Source: Pigoraptor vietnamica
Lineage: Eukaryota > Opisthokonta > Filasterea
Assembly: GCA_943704525.1 (NCBI GenBank)
Contig: CALSCQ010003033.1
Location: 1-21,377, forward strand
Reading direction: 5' to 3'
Length of the DNA stretch: 21,377 bases
The notes below the pieces were generated by a model. It was not told the DNA's origin. It ran no database searches and worked only from the letters and a program-made list of their open reading frames with translations. The position numbers were made by a program, and so were the translations under genes. Shown piece by piece: positions 1 through 9,368 of the stretch (position 1 is the first letter of the stretch; the number at the start of each line of letters is the position of its first letter).

Positions 1-3000
1 GGGGGGGGGGGCGGGGAGGGAGGGAATACGCGAATTTTAGCACTCCACGCACAACTTGCTTCGTCGATGACTGGGGACAAAGTTTAAGAGATGCAAAACA
101 GCGCCCATCTGTCCGTGAGGACGAGTTATTGCGCACCTGCAGCCGCGACACTTCGCGCGAGAGGCTCTCGCTGTCCTTTTCGATGCGCGCCTTCTCGGCT
201 TCGATCGTTTGAATGCGCTGCGAAAGAGTGCGACACTCCGCGACATAGGTCGTCGCCTTCGCCTCCGCTAGTTGCAGCTGCGCAAAAGAGATGGTGAGTG
301 TCCCATCAGTCATTGTGGCCTCACAAGATACGGCATCAATTCACCCGCAGTGCAGAGAGAAGGGGCACGACACACAATATTAGCTCTAGGTCCCCCCCCC
401 TCCCCTCCCCTCCCCCCCTCCCTCTTCTTTCTTCGCACATACCCCACAACAAGTGACAATTGAGGTAAGAGAGGCGGAAGTAAATCGGACCAACGACGAC
501 GCCACTCTAAACGACAAGCCGAGAGCGTGGACAGAAGGACACAATGGAACGTCGAGAGCGGCAATAAAACTTGCCTGTGACGACAATTGCGCAAGACGGG
601 TCGAGTAGTGACGCTTGATGAGTGCCTCACGTGACTCGGCCTCTAACGTCATGGGGACGGCATTCGCCTGGGACGCATAGTGAACTGTCAGACTCTACAC
701 ACACACTAATACATGTTGCACACACGCAGGCACACACACACACACACACACGCACACACACACACACGCACACACACACACGCGCACACACACACACACG
801 CACACACACGCACACGAGCACGCAATGCCAACCTCTATCACGGAACCAGTCGCCACGTCGGTCGCGACTACACGCACGCGCAGATTCCGCGTCCGCGTCA
901 CTCCGTCGCCGCCGTAATCCTCATCCGTCGGCCCAATGTGCGACTGCGATCCGCTCTCGATGCTCTCCACAGGCGGCGTCGGCGACGGCTGGCGCGGTTC
1001 CACGCGCAGCGTGTCGATCGACTGCGCCACGCCTGCGCGCGACGGCCGCCCCGCAGCTGGCGACGACGGAACGCTGCCAAACTTCGCGGGTGGCGGTGTC
1101 GCGCGGCCTGAATCGGTCGGTCGGGCGGCAAATATGTTCGGAGAGGGCGTCGTTTCCACGCGCACACGAACGCTTGATCCCTCCATCTCCTCGGCCACGC
1201 GGTCTGCGGGTGCGGAAATGCCGGCGTCCGCCTCACGCGCCCACCGACGCAGCGATTCCACTTCTTCGGCGAGTACCGCTGCACGGCGCTCTTCAGTCTC
1301 AAGCCGCTGCAGTGCGAGCTCGCGGTCGAGCGACAGACGCTCCCTCTCCGCTTCCAACACGGCGAGGCGGTCACGTGCCTCTGTCGCTTGCTGCAGCAAC
1401 GATTCCTTCCCGACGGCGAGTGACTGAATCAGCGCCTTGTTCGCGATGGCCTCGGCGTAAGGGACCGTCTTGCAGGGTGCGCGTCGTAGGGACGCGGTGA
1501 AGAGGCGCGCGCGGTCGTCCAAGGCGCGAATGAGGGAGGACCTGTCGATTGCGCAGCATTCATTCATTAGAAACATGAGTGTAAGTGCCCACTGTATCTA
1601 TTGAACGCAGTGGGCCAAAATTTGAAAATGTGAAGATGGGCAATTGGAACAGCCGTGGCACATTCAAACTCCTTGCAAGAATGCGCAAAACAGTTACAAA
1701 CGGCCGCACACCTCTTTGGGTCCTCCTCCACAGGCGCCATCCCCGAGCCACCGACGACGAGGAAGGCAACGACGGACTTGGCAATCGACGAGCACCGCGC
1801 GAGTGCGGACGACAGCGACGCGAGCGCCACGGCAATGCAGTCGTTGTTCGTCTCCATCTGTCGCTGCAGCGGACTCACCGCCGTTCCCTCCGGTGCCGAC
1901 GACGACGCGGGACCCGGCGTTCGAAATTCGCCGCGAAACTCGGCGGATAGCGACTCGGCCGCACTTGTCGCCGCGAGAAGCCTCTCCGCCACGCGCGACG
2001 CAATGGCAGACCGCAGCCGCGCGTCGTCTGGCGCTGCGCAGAGGGCCGCGACATATTCGGCGCAACCCTCGATTGCACCGTACAAGCGCGCGTGGGCCTT
2101 AGAGCGAGATCCGACGGCAATGCTGGCGTACGACAGCGTGCGGTTGCCGTAACACACAAGCGCCGTGAGCGCGTCCGATAGCGCACGAAGAGACGCGAGA
2201 GACGCCACACCGGCACCGAGCATCGATGTGGATACGCGCTCGTCTCCTGCGTCGCTTCCCTTCGACCCGAGCACCAACACCAGCGCCGCTTCCATCTGCG
2301 AGACGACGGAGCCGTGCGTGCCGACGACGGCGGCCATGCGTGCGTGCACGGACCCCGCACGAGAGGTTTGCGTCTGCATTGCGAGTCGCTGACCCAGGTA
2401 CGTCTGAAAGTCGGAGAAGGCGCTCACGGCCGCCCGTAGTGCCAGGACGCCGTCGCTGGCGAGCTCTCGCTTGCGCGCCATGCGGTCGGGATCGTATTTC
2501 GTGACGTTGAGAACGGCGAGGGACGGATGTGCGTGGTCGTCGAAAGCCAGCCGCTCCGACACGCGTGCGGAGAGATGGGCAAGAGCCGCGCTGCAGCGGT
2601 TAAGACGCACGCAACGTAAAACAACATCGGGGAAGCCAGGCCAATGCCCACATTCGCTAAAGCCACAGTTGAAATCGCCCACGTCACAAAGACGCGCACA
2701 CATGTGCCAGAACACTCATTGCAGAGTGCACCCACTTTGTCTCTGCCGCTGCGTCCGCTGCGACTCGTCGAGCGCGAATGTCCTCCTCGCGCACGGCCGC
2801 GCATTCCTTTCGGAGCATTGCAATTTCCGCTTGCAGCGCCTGCTTCTCCGCGGCGAGTCCCTCCGCCACGAGACGGCGCTCCTCCAGCTCACGCTCGTGC
2901 GCCTCGCGAAGGTAGCTGTTGTGTGCGAATGGAGGGGGGGTAATGCGAGTCAGTAAAAGTTTTGGGACAACGGGTGGTATGGCGACTTCGTAGCCAGGCA

Positions 3001-4278
3001 AAAGACGACACATAGCGCCCACACGATGGACATTCTCTCGCCAACCGCACACCAGCACAAAGTTGACAATGAATGTTCGTGTGCGTACACCGCGTAGGCG
3101 ACTTCGCGACGACATCCCACGCACCGCACTTCCTCGGCGCCCGCGATCACTTTCGCCTCGAGTGCCTCTATGCGCTCTCTGTCGCGCTTCCCTTGCTCGT
3201 ACATGCGGATGTGCAGCCCTTCGTTCTCCTCAATCTTCGCACGCAGCTCTTGGCCGGCCACGTCGAGCGACTCCTGCAGTGCCTTGGCCTGCTTCTTGCC
3301 GCCGCCGAGAAGGGACCCCGAGCGGCTCTCTTTCGCGTCGAGATCTGCCTGTAGCACCTGTTGAGAGCGGTCAAGAACGACGGGGACACGTGAGCGTGGG
3401 AGCGACAGGGAGATTGTGTATAAGTCGACCACACGTGAGAGTGAGAGTGAAAGGGATGTTGTGCATAAGTCGACCACACGTGAGAGTGAGAGTGAAAGGG
3501 ATGTTGTGCATAAGTCGACCACACGTGAGAGTGAGAGTGAAAGGGATGTTGTGCATAAGTCGACCACACGTGAGAGTGAGAGTGAGAGGAATATTGCATG
3601 AGATGGCAACACATGACAGTTATTCTGCTCGAATAGCTGGACATCGACCGGCTCCGAGACACAAAGGGAGCGTGTGCCGCGCTGCACTCCCACAGTCGTG
3701 AGAATGTTCTTCTTATAACGAGAAACGCCAAATAAGCGTGCATTCCGTCCACGCACCTCGACGCGCTTGCTGAGTTGCTGGTTGTGAAACTCGAGCTTGT
3801 CGATGTCCTCAGTCATCTTTCGTATTTTGACCTCTTTCTCCTGCACAGTTGCGCGAAGGCCAAACGACAGCCCTTGCTCCTGCGTGGCATTGCTCACGAG
3901 TGAACACAAACTCGCACGCACACCGGAGTAGAATACACGCACTCACACCCACACCCGCACGCACACACACGCACACACATGCACGCACACACACACACAC
4001 ACTCTCACACATATAGACTACATATACATGCATGCCAACCATGCAGCAGCACGCACCTCCGACAAGGCCTTCTTGAGAACACCCGTCTGCGCCTTCATCT
4101 TGCCGTATTCTTGGGCCAGTCGCGAATACAACACGACGACTTGCGCCAATCCGATGGACTCTGCATCGGCCATCGACAGAGACGTGATGACTCCCACTGG
4201 CGACGGTGCAGCAGACCCCGTCGGCGTCGCAAAGGTGGACGCTGGCGAGACGCCCCTCGACGCCATGCCGTCTGCCAT
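1..4278 (-). CDS. PPP1R21: PPP1R21 orthologue (FERRY complex subunit Fy-2), eight exons, 3' end outside window
   Basis: Exons on the minus strand: 4278-4057, 3879-3757, 3357-3125, 2915-2736, 2590-1670, 1541-833, 667-575 and 277-137. All phases agree and give 874 residues; the last donor (136) leads to an exon beyond the left edge. In animals PPP1R21 is a coiled-coil subunit of the FERRY complex, a Rab5 effector that carries mRNAs on early endosomes. Matches to the family, in order: [17 protein letters not shown] near residue 55 (the KLRAQ region), [17 protein letters not shown] near 104, [10 protein letters not shown] in exon 3, a long helical middle domain (exon 5) ending [21 protein letters not shown] in exon 6, [21 protein letters not shown] in exon 7 and a C-terminal coiled coil in exon 8. 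The start is the first in-frame ATG; a second one, MADAESIG, lies nearer the human start. Acidic and Ser/Pro-rich linkers in exon 6 are less conserved. Intron 7 is GC-AG. The exon 5 donor (GA|GTTTGA) is weak and is the least certain junction. Confidence 0.88.
278..574 (-). other. GC-AG intron (PPP1R21 intron 7)
   Basis: The exon reads ...TCGTCACAG and is followed by GCAAGT, the usual sequence of a GC-AG donor. The intron ends TTTTGCGCAG. Joining the two sides in phase 0 gives [11 protein letters not shown], which matches TSQLQLADSK in animal PPP1R21. No GT donor in the neighbourhood restores this match. The intron also holds a G-rich run on the transcribed strand. Confidence 0.8.
392..422 (-). 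other. Potential G-quadruplex in PPP1R21 intron 7
   Basis: The plus strand has C runs of 9, 4, 4, 7 and 3 separated by single T residues, so the pre-mRNA sense strand carries five G runs with one-base loops. This meets the usual G4 pattern of four or more G runs of at least three. It lies about 150 nt after the GC donor. Formation in the cell is inferred. Confidence 0.6.
719..815. repeat. (CA)n microsatellite in PPP1R21 intron 6
   Basis: Nearly uninterrupted CA dinucleotides with CG variants on the plus strand, so TG on the sense strand. The run begins about 17 nt after the donor at 832 and ends some 50 nt before the acceptor at 668. Cys/Val-repeat reading frames here are artefacts of the repeat. 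Confidence 0.95.
3390..3602. repeat. 45-bp minisatellite in PPP1R21 intron 2
   Basis: Four full copies start at 3390, 3435, 3480 and 3525, with a partial fifth from 3570. Copies 2 to 4 are identical; copies 1 and 5 have diverged. Each unit carries the palindrome GTCGAC, and CACGTG spans each unit boundary (3387, 3432, 3477, 3522, 3567). Because the unit is a multiple of three, several frames stay open across it. The flanking exons join precisely without it (KRVE-VLQADLD), so it is intronic. Confidence 0.95.
3956..4011. repeat. (CA)n microsatellite in PPP1R21 intron 1
   Basis: A degenerate CA/CG dinucleotide run on the plus strand, TG on the sense strand, inside the intron between exon 1 (ends 4057) and exon 2 (starts 3879). 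Confidence 0.9.
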
Positions 4279-4862
4279 TCTTCTCAGCGACGCTCTCAAC
4301 AACGACGGACGGATGAACGTCGCACGCGAGCACTGAAGAGTCGCAGCCCTACGTCATGTCGACACGACTACGGAACGAAGAGAGAAGAGGACACAGGGGA
4401 AGAGGAGAGGTAGGAAAACTGCTACGCAAAGAGAGAGAGAGAGCGTGCGACAGTGGAGAAGTGTCGTCTCACTCGTGTGTTGTGAGCGAATATGAAGGCT
4501 GGGTCGTGATGTCACTATTCGGCAAGCAAGTGGAGCACGGACGACAGCAACACGTGCCACTTGCACCTGCCGATTATATGACAAACAACCTCCAGAAAAC
4601 GCACGGCACGAAGTTGCACCTCTCTCTGCCGCAAAACGTGTGCGCACTCTGACACAGAGAGCGAAGCGAAAGGGACGGAGAGCCGATAGTTTGACTGACG
4701 TCATCGCACCGTGCGCTCGTGGGACGGACGGCGTTCACATCGAGCCCTCTCTCGCGCACATGGATAGTGCAGTCGCTAAACAGGCGTCTATGAGTTAAGT
4801 TGAGACACGACATCTCTCGTTCATTGCCATTGCGTGCCTCGCGAGGGGGGCGAGGAGACAAT
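4279..4862. promoter_or_regulatory. Divergent promoter region between PPP1R21 and NUDCD1
   Basis: These 584 bases separate two head-to-head start codons, so they should hold both promoters and both 5' UTRs. The sequence shows a GA-rich tract (about 4377-4444) and a CRE-like palindrome. The PPP1R21 sense strand has a tiny upstream frame ATG-ACG-TAG at 4357-4349. I see no TATA box or conserved coding exon. Transcription start sites are unknown. Confidence 0.6.
4696..4703. promoter_or_regulatory. CRE-like site TGACGTCA
   Basis: A perfect 8-bp palindrome matching the bZIP (CREB/ATF) consensus, 160 bases before the NUDCD1 ATG in a divergent promoter. The same core recurs in the promoter at 19163-19180. 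Function is inferred from the motif alone. Confidence 0.4.
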
Positions 4863-7144
4863 ATGGGGACATCGCGCGCATCGTCCACTCTTCTGGTCGA
4901 CCGTTCGCTGCTCAACGCAAACTTTGACGGCTATAAGTTGTCGTTTGAGAATGTGCCGCGTGTGGTGCAATCGAAAGGACCTCGCCCAGGTGCGTGTTGA
5001 GCACATACAGCACACGCACACGCACACGCACACGCACACGCACACGCACACGCACACACACACACACGCACACACACACACACGCACACACGCACACTCA
5101 CACACACACGCACGCACGCACACACACACACACACACACGCACGCACACAAAACAAAGCCATAATTACACCCTTTACTTACATCTTGACGCTTTCGTAGA
5201 CGTTCTCGCGTGCGACGCGGGCCACTTTTCCTTCAACTACGTTCGGCTATTCCAGTTGCACAACCACCTCTTCGCGGACCCACATGCGGCAGTCCCCTCG
5301 GCATATTACGTGGACGCAGAGTGGAATGTGATTCGTTGCGTGGCCGAGGTGTGTACACCTTACCCTCCGGCACTTGCGCGTCTTCGCACCCACGTCCCTG
5401 TGCCCTTTGTGCTAGTACGTGTGTGTGCGCGTGCGTGTGGGCGGGTGGCCGTCTGTGTGCGTGAGTGTGTATACGTGTGTGTGAGAGCTGCGGCGTGGCT
5501 GTCCATTGGTTTCATTGTTGCGTCCCGGTCGCGCGTTATCCTCCCGCTGATAATACCACGTGGCTGCCTGTGCAGCATTCGACAGGCATCCACTTTAACT
5601 CCGTATTCTCCATTCCGGGCCTCGACCGTCGCACCGCCGTGCGCGACGCGCTCCCCCCTACACTCCATTTCCCCTCTGCCGACGTCGCCGTCATTGCGGA
5701 TGGCGCGGGTGCGCTTCACGTGGTGGACCGCAGCCAGCCTGGCACATGGGCGCCGGTGTTCTCGTCAGCCGAGGCGTTCGAAGGCAAACCGTTCATGCTC
5801 ATCGCATGCAGCGTGCACGCTGGCGGGTGGCTTGTGCGGTGCACGGCGCAGGCCGTCTTCGATTCGGGGTCGTCTGGCGCTGCGGGTTCCACGGAAAGAG
5901 AGGCGCGCGGCGGCCGCACGGAGCTGAGGGTATTCGACATTGCAATCGGAGCGGACGGCGCGCCCGGTCGCCTGTTACTGCGCGGCGTGCTGCGTGGGAA
6001 GGACACGCCCCGCTACGCGTCGATCGATCCCGAGGGAGGGTCACTTGTTCTCATTGGGACAGGGGCGTTTCGCGTGCAGGGCGCGGCAGGCGTCGAAGGG
6101 TCCTCGGAGGTTACGCCGATGGAAGTGGACAACGGCGGACAGGTCGATGTGTCTGAGGAGAGAAGGCGGGAGGCGCCGCCGTACGAGTGGTCGCAGACGG
6201 ACGATGAGGTCGTGCTCCGCGTGGTTGTGGATGCGTCGACACGCAAAGCGGACGTCTCGATTGTGACGCGGCCCGACGCGCTGACGGTGAGCGTGAAGGG
6301 AAAGGCAGTCGCGAACGGCTCGCTCGGTGGGCGCGTGTTGCCGGCGGAGACGGTGTGGACGCTCTCTGACGGCGTGTTGGAGGTGACACTTGCGAAGGCG
6401 GACCGCTCCGATTCGGGCGAGCTCTCGCGCTGGCCGTGCTTCGTGCAAGGCGATGGCGTGGAGGAGACACTCAGCATCGAATCGGTGGCCGTTGCGCGCG
6501 AGGCGCTCGAAAAGTACACGAGCGAGTTGGAATCCGCGCCCACCGACAGGCCGGGTGCGGCGGCCGCGCGCCTCGGGCGAGAGATAGAAGAGTGCGATGC
6601 GGAGAGCTCTGAGGACGTGGCTATGTCCGTCTTTTCGCTTCCGCCCGTTTTCTCTTCGGACGGCAACGGCGACGACGCGCCCGTCGTGCTCAAGCAGACG
6701 GTGAATTTTGGCAGCCACGGGTTTCTCTTCCTGTGCGCGCTCCAAGGGGAACCGATGAGTGGATTCTGCGCGCAGTACAATGTCGACGCTCTCGTGTATG
6801 CCGTCCGCGGACGAACGGCACCGTCCGTACCTTCGTCTGACGAGGGTGCGGCTGTCGAGTGCGCGCACGTGGCAACGTTCAGCGCCCTCGGATACGTGCA
6901 GGCGTCGAAGCGCGAAAAGAAGTTTCTTGCGTGCGCGCCTGACTGTGCATATGCGGCGCTGTGCGAATCGAACCGCCACGTGTTTCTGTACATGCAAGCG
7001 AAGGAACGGCGTGCGTCGAATGCGAAGCAGTTTGTTGTCACTCTCGACGACGAGGACGAGGGGCTGGTCGGGTGCGCCGCACTGCGCGGTGTCGCGTTCA
7101 TCATGGCCGCGCCGGGCGCCGTGTGGTCCATAGAATTGCAATAA
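4863..7144 (+). CDS. NUDCD1: NUDCD1 orthologue (NudC domain-containing protein 1), three exons
   Basis: Exons 4863-4989, 5200-5348 and 5576-7144 (stop TAA) give 614 residues; human NUDCD1 is about 583. The introns are in phase 1 and phase 0. The protein begins with the family pattern of an Arg/Lys-Ser/Pro-Leu-Leu start followed by FDGYKLSFENVP. A beta-rich region follows. A CS (p23-like) domain spans about residues 294-384, from PYEWSQTDDEVVLRV to WPCFVQGD. The C-terminal propeller part has VDALVYAV, ATFSALGYVQASKREKKF, CAPDCAYAALCESNRHVF and a final strand. Those last motifs are almost identical to the human protein. CS domains of the NudC type act as Hsp90-linked chaperone modules; in humans NUDCD1 binds the COPI/DHX15 group of clients. 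The linker before the CS domain and an acidic segment (DDEDEG) near the end are lineage-specific. The start is the first ATG, in context with the conserved N-terminus. Confidence 0.92.
5010..5150. repeat. (CA)n and (CACACG)n microsatellite in NUDCD1 intron 1
   Basis: The run opens with hexamers CACACG and passes into CA with CG interruptions. It fills most of the 210-nt intron, from about 20 nt after the donor to about 50 nt before the acceptor. Here the sense strand reads CA, unlike the minus-strand genes. Confidence 0.95.
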
Positions 7145-7508
7145 CAGAAAAATGTTTCGAGAGTGAATGCGAGTGTGCGCTGCGGTGCATTGGATTGATA
7201 TATCGTTGCAAAGCATGTGTCTGAATGTACATTGGGGCGCGCGTGGACACGGCGTGCTCAGCGGACCAGCTAGCACTTGCACTCAGGCACGCAAAAGTCC
7301 CACCACACGCCACAGGCAAACGAAAAAATGAAGACAGGAAAAAAAGGCGAAATCACACGCAATCGCAGACGCCACGCGCCGCAGCAAGCACGACAGCGGT
7401 TTCAAGAGGCGCGGCCCACAGGGAAAAGCGAACGCCATCCGAGGAACGCGCAAAGGTCGCCCTTGGCCGCACCTCTCTCAACAACCGCCGCCAACGAAAC
7501 GAGAGCGC
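7145..7508. other. Convergent 3' region of NUDCD1 and NSL1
   Basis: The two genes end tail to tail 364 bases apart, so this holds both 3' UTRs and polyadenylation signals. I see no AATAAA. The sequence around 7320-7350 is A-rich. No coding exon or RNA gene is recognisable. Confidence 0.6.
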
Positions 7509-8569
7509 TCATCGCAAGTACGGAGGCAACGCGCGGAGGTTCTTGATCATCGATCGCCGCGCCGAGCGACGCAGGGGCGTGTGCGTGCTCGGCAGCGCGT
7601 TTTCGTTCGCCGGTTCGGCCTGTGCGCCCATTGCGGTGGGTCGCGGCGAGGATTTCGGGGCGGGCTCCCGGATGACGTTCTCCGTGGCGCTGGCGTCGAA
7701 CTTTGGGCCGAGCTCGGCGACCTTCGCAATGCGGCGCGCGCGGTGCACGACATCGGGCATGGTCTGGTGTACGTGCGTGCGCGTGCGTCAGCATACATGT
7801 GTGAGCGCGATTCTTATAGGGGCAAGTTATGCAGGGGAGATGTGAATGAACATGTGTGTGAAACGGACTAACACATTCGACAGACGACGTTCAGCAACAC
7901 AGTGCGTGGTCAAGCGATGGGGGCGCGCGCACCTTTCGGATGGTCGCGAGGGAAGACATCGAGTCTTGCCACATGGCGAGAACCTTCTCCAGCTCTGCTC
8001 ACGTGAGGAATGCCGAACGAGAGTGAGTACGACAATACCACGAAATTCCACAGACATGTCGGGTCAGCCTAAGTCACAGACGCGTGTCCATCGACTCCAC
8101 GACTCACAAAATCCACAGCGACAGCACATCGAAGCACATCAACACGTGACGTTTCGCAAACAGAGCAACGAGAGAACCCAAAGCACTCTTGGCGCATGTT
8201 GAAACATATGCGGCGCTTCCGATCGTGCGATGCACTTGCCTTCGATCGACGCCCCCGCAATGCTCGTGTGCTCGGCGACGGGGGGCGCGAGGGCCGACGG
8301 GGCGCACGCGGCGTCCGCCTCCCTCCCGGCCTCGATCATCTTGCACACCATCGCCTCCACTTCGGAGGGGACCGACTTTCGCTTGGCGGCAACGTCGACA
8401 ATCAGCGCGTTCACCTCGACGAGAAGGTTTGTCAGCTGAAGCTGCGCGGCGTCGTTGACGGGCTCGATGGCTGCACACGCAGAAGGACGTTGTGAACATC
8501 GGTCAAGAAGAAGGCATTGCGTAGAAGCAAACGCACGCGCACACTTGCACACATGGGCATATGCACGCA

Positions 8570-8616
<47 letters not shown>

Positions 8617-9030
8617 GTGCGATTTGCACACACACAAACCTTCGGTAGTTTTGTCTGCATTCTCCCAATCAACGCCGCCGATCTGAATGTTCTGGTGGAT
8701 CGCATCAAACATGCTCTTGCACACCTGCGACAACAACACAGCATAAGCACGCGCATGCGCACACACTCTCGTGTGAAGCGTACACACAATGAAGACGCGA
8801 CGTTGCCAAGGACGCCACCAAAATAACAAAAGCTCTCGACTGAGAGGAATAGAGAAGTAGGCGCGTGATGTGACAACGAAGCCTGTGGAGCCACCCACAT
8901 CGCCCATGCGCGCGCGAAATGTGTCTCGCTGGCGCTTCGTCCAACTCTTGGGAATGTAGTCCTCGACGCCGCGCATCAGGCGGTGTTGGAGGGTGTCCAC
9001 CACCTGTTTGTTCGCGACTTGCACCTTCAT
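7509..9030 (-). CDS. NSL1: NSL1-like subunit of the MIS12 kinetochore complex, five exons
   Basis: Exons 9030-8899, 8724-8640, 8470-8240, 7994-7933 and 7763-7509 (stop TGA) join in consistent phase to 254 residues; human NSL1 is 281. The MIS12 complex links CENP-C on centromeric chromatin to the NDC80 complex. Family matches, in order: KMKVQVANKQVVDTLQ-like start (human RVRCTSKRAVTEMLQ), FDAIHQNIQIGGVDWENA near residue 51 (human FESAVQENISINGQAWQEA), LIVDVAAKRKSVPSEVEAMV near 98 (human IIVDIATKRKQYPRKILECV) and a helical ELEKVLAMWQDSMSSLATIR segment near 150-169. The C-terminal exon is poorly conserved and basic (TPLRRSARRSMIKNL). Intron 3 is GC-AG. The start is the first ATG after the upstream stop and sits at the conserved region, so it lacks the human N-terminal extension. 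Identification rests on the order of four motifs and on similar length; MIS12-family coiled coils can be confused with each other. Confidence 0.78.
7995..8239 (-). other. GC-AG intron (NSL1 intron 3)
   Basis: The exon ends ATCGAAG and is followed by GCAAGT; the intron ends GTGAGCAG. Both flanks agree in phase 1 and the join restores a Glu codon (SIE-ELEKVL). A second GC donor in one window supports routine use of GC-AG introns in this genome. Confidence 0.65.
8572..8614. repeat. Perfect (AC)n microsatellite in NSL1 intron 2
   Basis: An uninterrupted AC run of about 43 bases on the plus strand, TG on the sense strand, close to the donor of the intron at 8639-8471. Flanks are also CA-rich. Confidence 0.95.
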
Positions 9031-9368
9031 CTTCGCAGCCCTCGAATCCCCACAGGGAACTAGAATATGAATGAGAAAGTACAAGACTAATGTAGGAGAT
9101 GGTTGACCAGATGCTCGCTTCTTCGACTACGAGTTTGTGGAGGACGTGCGCGTGCGTGCGTGTGCGTGTCCCCAATTCAAATTTTTTTTGGCGCCCTTTT
9201 TCTCATACTGCTATATTTGTATTTAGCAGGAAATGATTGCCAAATATGGATACATTGCACGTTACTTCCGATCTTTTCGCGTTACTGTATTGGCTGCGCG
9301 AGCACGAACGCAGGCCACGCAAAAGCTAGACACAAAATACAACGAGACTCTCCGATGCATGCTCCCCT
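9031..9368. promoter_or_regulatory. Region between DRC7 3' end and NSL1 start
   Basis: The two minus-strand genes are arranged head to tail with 338 bases between the DRC7 stop and the NSL1 ATG. The stretch is more AT-rich than the genes and holds an 8-base T run followed by GGCGCC. It must contain the DRC7 3' UTR and the NSL1 promoter. No other gene is visible. Confidence 0.6.
9187..9195. promoter_or_regulatory. E2F-like site TTTGGCGCC upstream of NSL1
   Basis: Matches the E2F/DP consensus TTTSSCGC, 157 bases upstream of the NSL1 ATG. E2F sites commonly drive S/G2-M genes, and NSL1 is a mitotic gene. Functional use is inferred. Confidence 0.4.

Noticed and set aside
622-1500. Plus-strand frame of 292 codons opposite PPP1R21 exon 6
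   Set aside because: It starts in the CA repeat (Thr-His runs) and continues as the antisense of a conserved exon; no family resemblance.
3390-3602. CRISPR-like repeat array
   Set aside because: The 45-bp units abut directly without spacers and lie in a eukaryotic intron; it is a minisatellite.
2950-3942. A 330-codon minus-strand frame reading through the 45-bp repeat in PPP1R21
   Set aside because: It joins parts of exon 2, intron 2 and exon 3 only because the repeat unit is a multiple of three. Splicing out 3756-3358 restores the conserved KRVE-LQ junction.
4821-5162. Cys/Val-rich frames in the TG repeats here and at 627-821, 8432-8668 and 21170-21373
   Set aside because: Pure dinucleotide repeats translate as Cys-Val or Thr-His runs; these lie in introns.
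6041-7282. Long minus-strand open frames opposite NUDCD1 exon 3 (up to 413 codons)
   Set aside because: They are antisense shadows of a conserved plus-strand exon. GC-rich codon use keeps the complement open, and the translations are Arg/His/Ser-rich without domains.
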